Position numbers and translations under genes: made by a program. 64,000 nucleotides of DNA, taken from Agelaius tricolor (Eukaryota > Chordata > Aves > Passeriformes > Icteridae). Positions within the stretch are counted from its first letter, which is position 1. Each line of letters starts with the position of its first letter. A model generated the notes under the pieces. That model had not been told where the DNA came from and searched no databases. It worked only from the letters and a program-made list of their open reading frames with translations. Location: assembly GCA_023055355.1 (NCBI GenBank), contig JALJCS010000009.1, positions 44,856,501-44,920,500 on the forward strand, read 5' to 3'. Positions 60,901 to 64,000 of this stretch are shown piece after piece.

Positions 60901-63144
60901 GAGCATAAGTTCATGTCCTCTGCAGATAAACAGGAAGCGTACCTTAGATCCTGCCCTGTGTGACTACTCAGTGACCTTTTGCCTCCAGCTGGCCTCTGTG
61001 GTTGAAGAAAAGATGGGTCAGGGAGAAGAGATTGGCTCTTGATGATGGAAATCATCACCCCAAATTGGAGCTGTGCTGTCATCACTTCTCCATTGCTTGG
61101 TCTGAGATGTGCAGGACATCTCCTGTCCATCAAACCCCAGCCCTGCAGGGGAACATTTTTGGGGACAAGGCAGCACCTCACTGCAGGAGTAGGAGACATT
61201 CACCCCCTCCAACCCGTGGGGAGCCCTGAAAGGAGCCGTATTCCCTGATGCAGCTTACGGTGTCATTCCCAAAATGCTGCTTTCTGTGTCAGAATCAGGT
61301 ACTTGTGAGCTTGAGAACAGCTCCTTTCAGCCAGGCCGATTGCAAATGAGTTCAGTTAGGCAGAAAAGCAGCACCTCGATCAGATTAAGGCTGTGTTTTG
61401 CCCTGCAAGCTGAGAGAGCTAGCTCAGTTTGGTGTAGGCTTTCCTGTGCAGACAAGGGCTGTGGCTCGCTGGCTCCTCGAGTCCTGCAGCTACCTCACTG
61501 GAAAATGAGAAGGGTCAGTCCTGGGAAGGTTTTGTGCAGAATGCTTTGCCTTGGGAGAGCTGAGCCAGGCAGGGAAGCGAGGGTCTGCAAGAGGCTCTGT
61601 TCCCTCCTGAAATCCAGCCTTGGTCGGGATTGATGTTTTAATCCCAGCCAAACCACAGCACTGCTTCCCAGTTGCTGGCCTCCAGGCAGAGTGTGGTACT
61701 GGTTGGTTTATTTTGACTTCAGGAGTTTCCTGCCCACAGATGCATCCCCCTTCCTTTCCTTAGCTGAGCAGGTCCTACAGGTGTAGAGCTTGGCCTCTGC
61801 CATGCAGCAAAGAGAACCTGCTTACACTTTGTGGCTGCTGTTATTTGAAGCAGAGGCTGCTGGGGATGGCTGACACAGTATTTATGGGTGTTTTGTGGGT
61901 GCTTAATGGCAATTTCTTACCAGTCATGTGCTCCCTGTGGTGGCTCACAGGTCATGGCCTAGACTTGGCTGCACCTTGGGTGGGTGGCAACAGACTGCAG
62001 GGTGAAACACCGGTTTCACTACAGACCAGCCCAGCCTCTACCAGCAGGCATGCAAAAATAGGATTTTTCTGTCTTATCAGAACAGGAGGACACAGAGGGA
62101 TGTAATTTCCTCAGGCTCTGGCTGGAGCAGTTAAAGCTCCAGCCCTCTCCTCTGTGCTTTAGGCTGCCCCTGTCACCTCTCCCTCCCTTTCCACTACAGC
62201 AGGGCAAGCACGTGGTGGGCCATGCTGTGAACTGCAAGGCTGAAATGATCCAGGTTAAAAATAACCCTGTAAAGAGTTAAGGGGTGTATTTTAGGCACAG
62301 ATCATTTCAGTGATCCAGTTTACAGCACGGCCCCACAAACTCACACAGGTGCAGGGGAGGGGGGAAGGGGGAAAGGAAAGGTCAGGGGAGAATGAGTGGT
62401 TGGAAACATAAGCTGTCTGAAGCCCAGGGCTTATGAAACTGTGCCCCAAAAACTGACACCTTCTTGTTTTCCTCTAGCACACTGACAACTCCCTTCTCAT
62501 GGTGCAGCACTGGGTGCTGAATATCACCCTTTCTGAATCTGTAATCAAGACACTGGCTCTGAGTCTTGGATACCTTATTGTATCTGCCTCTGAGACACTG
62601 TGTTTAAAATTATTTTTGCCTTATTTGCTGTTGCTGAGGTAGATTGTGTGTGCAGCAATGAAAAGATCCCTATGAGAGTTACAGGGGAGCTTTGCAGCAC
62701 TTGTGTGAGCACAGGATCTGGCATGATGGGCTGGTGTGAGAACAGGCTGCATGGAATCATTCCTGTGAAGCATTTTTGAAAACAGGACATTTTCAAAACA
62801 TGGAGATCAGGGACTGGCCTCACAACCATGTCTAGGTGCAGCTGCATGAGAATTGGGCTGATAGTTGCACAGGACCAGTACCAAAATTTGTGTAACCATC
62901 ACTGATTTCATAGCTGCTGAATACTCCAGCCTTGCAAGGTGCTGTGGGGTTTCTCAGATAAAAGGTGACCCATCTGGCCAAAATGTCCTACCTGCAAAAG
63001 CAGATGAGTCAGAGGATTTGTAGGGGAGGGAAGGGAGATTAGGGAAGTGTGGATCTCTGCTGTTACTCAGCTGGTGTTTAGCCATACTCTGCACTGAATG
63101 ACAGCCAGTAGAACTTTCCTCTTTTCAAACCAGGTACCTGATGG

Positions 63145-63200
63145 GACATTTCTGTGGGGACCTCGTGGAGCAGGTCATTTCTGTGGGGATCCAGTGGACC
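63145..63200. repeat. Imperfect tandem duplication
   Basis: The phrase CATTTCTGTGGGGA occurs twice about 33 bases apart (near 63147 and 63177), each time followed by a CC..GTGGA-type segment. Old tandem duplication; no function seen. Confidence 0.5.
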
Positions 63201-63853
63201 CACAGGCAGCCTGTGAGAGGAGCAGGATCTAAAAAACAGTGCTAAAAACAGCTAAAAACAGTGGCCTCCCTTCACACAATCTGCAGAGCCAGGGGTTGGT
63301 GGGCAGTTCTGCTCTCACAGTAGAGGCAAGGACTCTGATGCATAAGGAATTTGAGAGGTTTGGGGGGCTCAAACTGGCACATTTGTACCTCAGATGCAGA
63401 TAAAGGCAGAACTTTCTTCCCCAGTGCTAACAGGGACTAGGCTCAGTTTTAAAAGCAGATGAAGAAACATGGTTTTGAAAATCGTTTTCAAATTTACTCA
63501 GTTTTATAAATTTATTTGGAATAGAAAAGTGAAACAAACTCCTTACAGAGAACTTGGTAGTTGCACTTCCTTTTTTTGCAGACAGTGCCATGCTTACATT
63601 GATGGTATAATTAAATTCCCATTTACAGCTCTGTCTGACATTTTTCAGAACATACAATGCTTATTTTTATGGAACAGCAAAAAATCTCAGAATATCAGTC
63701 ACCAAATTACTGATGGACTAAGCCTTTAACCTTAGCTCGGTGGTTTTAGCCCATGCAGGCTGACCATGCTTTTCTTCTGAAAAGGAAAAGAATCAGCAGT
63801 TGACTGCAAAAAGCACAAAAATCATGTCTGAATAATTTCACTGTTACAGAAAA

Positions 63854-63867
63854 AGAGAGAGAGAGAA
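63854..63867. repeat. Short (GA)n run
   Basis: Seven GA units flanked by A runs near the right edge. Confidence 0.7.
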
Positions 63868-64000
63868 AAGGAACAGAGCTACTTCTCATAACCATTTAGA
63901 AAAGTAGTGGTGGGTTATTTCACCAAGGTGGGCAGCATGACCAGGAATGGGAAAGATTGCATAATTAATATTGTGGGGCAGGAGAGAGCCAGCACTGAGC

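Larger units (their letters stand above)
45401..64000 (+). other. Presumed RCSD1 intron 1 (runs off the right edge)
   Basis: No exon matching the RCSD1 protein (for example the SVAQLAGRFREQ segment) was found on the plus strand. Open frames up to about 170 codons occur (53457-53939, 55460-55969) but show no motif or splice context. It contains one CR1 fragment, the hairpins at 47.6 and 51.7 kb, and short simple repeats. Assignment as intron depends on the tentative exon 1. Confidence 0.4.

Overview
This window looks like vertebrate nuclear DNA, almost certainly from a bird and probably a songbird. It has long AT-rich non-coding stretches, short coding exons with GT-AG splice sites, one strong CpG island, and the only interspersed repeats I can name are fragments of the avian CR1 LINE family. 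Nothing suggests bacterial, viral or plasmid sequence. The gene content matches the human 1q24 block CD247 - CREG1 - RCSD1, in the same order and orientations.

Layout. Positions 1 to about 23,116 look like the first intron of CD247 (T-cell receptor zeta chain, minus strand), whose first coding exon lies at 23,117-23,177. I found no exon 2 in the window. From about 23.2 to 33.0 kb is intergenic sequence with one striking hairpin near 26.6 kb. CREG1 (minus strand) is complete: coding exons at 37,075-37,353, 34,956-35,075 and 33,490-33,674, then a mostly untranslated exon 4 beginning at 33,102. Its promoter is a CpG island with five same-orientation CCAAT boxes. Behind the promoter, at 37.8-38.8 kb, lie two CR1 fragments in opposite orientations around a 44-bp minisatellite. 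From 38.8 to 44.7 kb I see no gene. At 44.77-45.40 kb is a purine-rich then pyrimidine-rich promoter-like block ending in a candidate first coding exon of RCSD1 (plus strand; tentative). From 45.4 kb to the end there is no supported exon, consistent with a long first intron of RCSD1; it holds another CR1 fragment and a second long-arm hairpin.

How the genes relate. CD247 and RCSD1 act in lymphoid cells (antigen-receptor signalling; actin-capping regulation), while CREG1 encodes a broadly expressed secreted/lysosomal glycoprotein. They are neighbours by ancient synteny rather than one pathway. Most of the 64 kb is intronic or intergenic, so most open reading frames are chance ones.

The observations I rate highest are two long-arm inverted repeats (26,557-26,623 and 47,637-47,730), which are very unlikely by chance and resemble pre-miRNA or foldback-element structures, the CREG1 stop codon split by its last intron, and changes in CREG1 glycosylation sites and cysteines relative to the human protein as I remember it. 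I could not prove a previously undescribed system; the hairpins are the best candidates.
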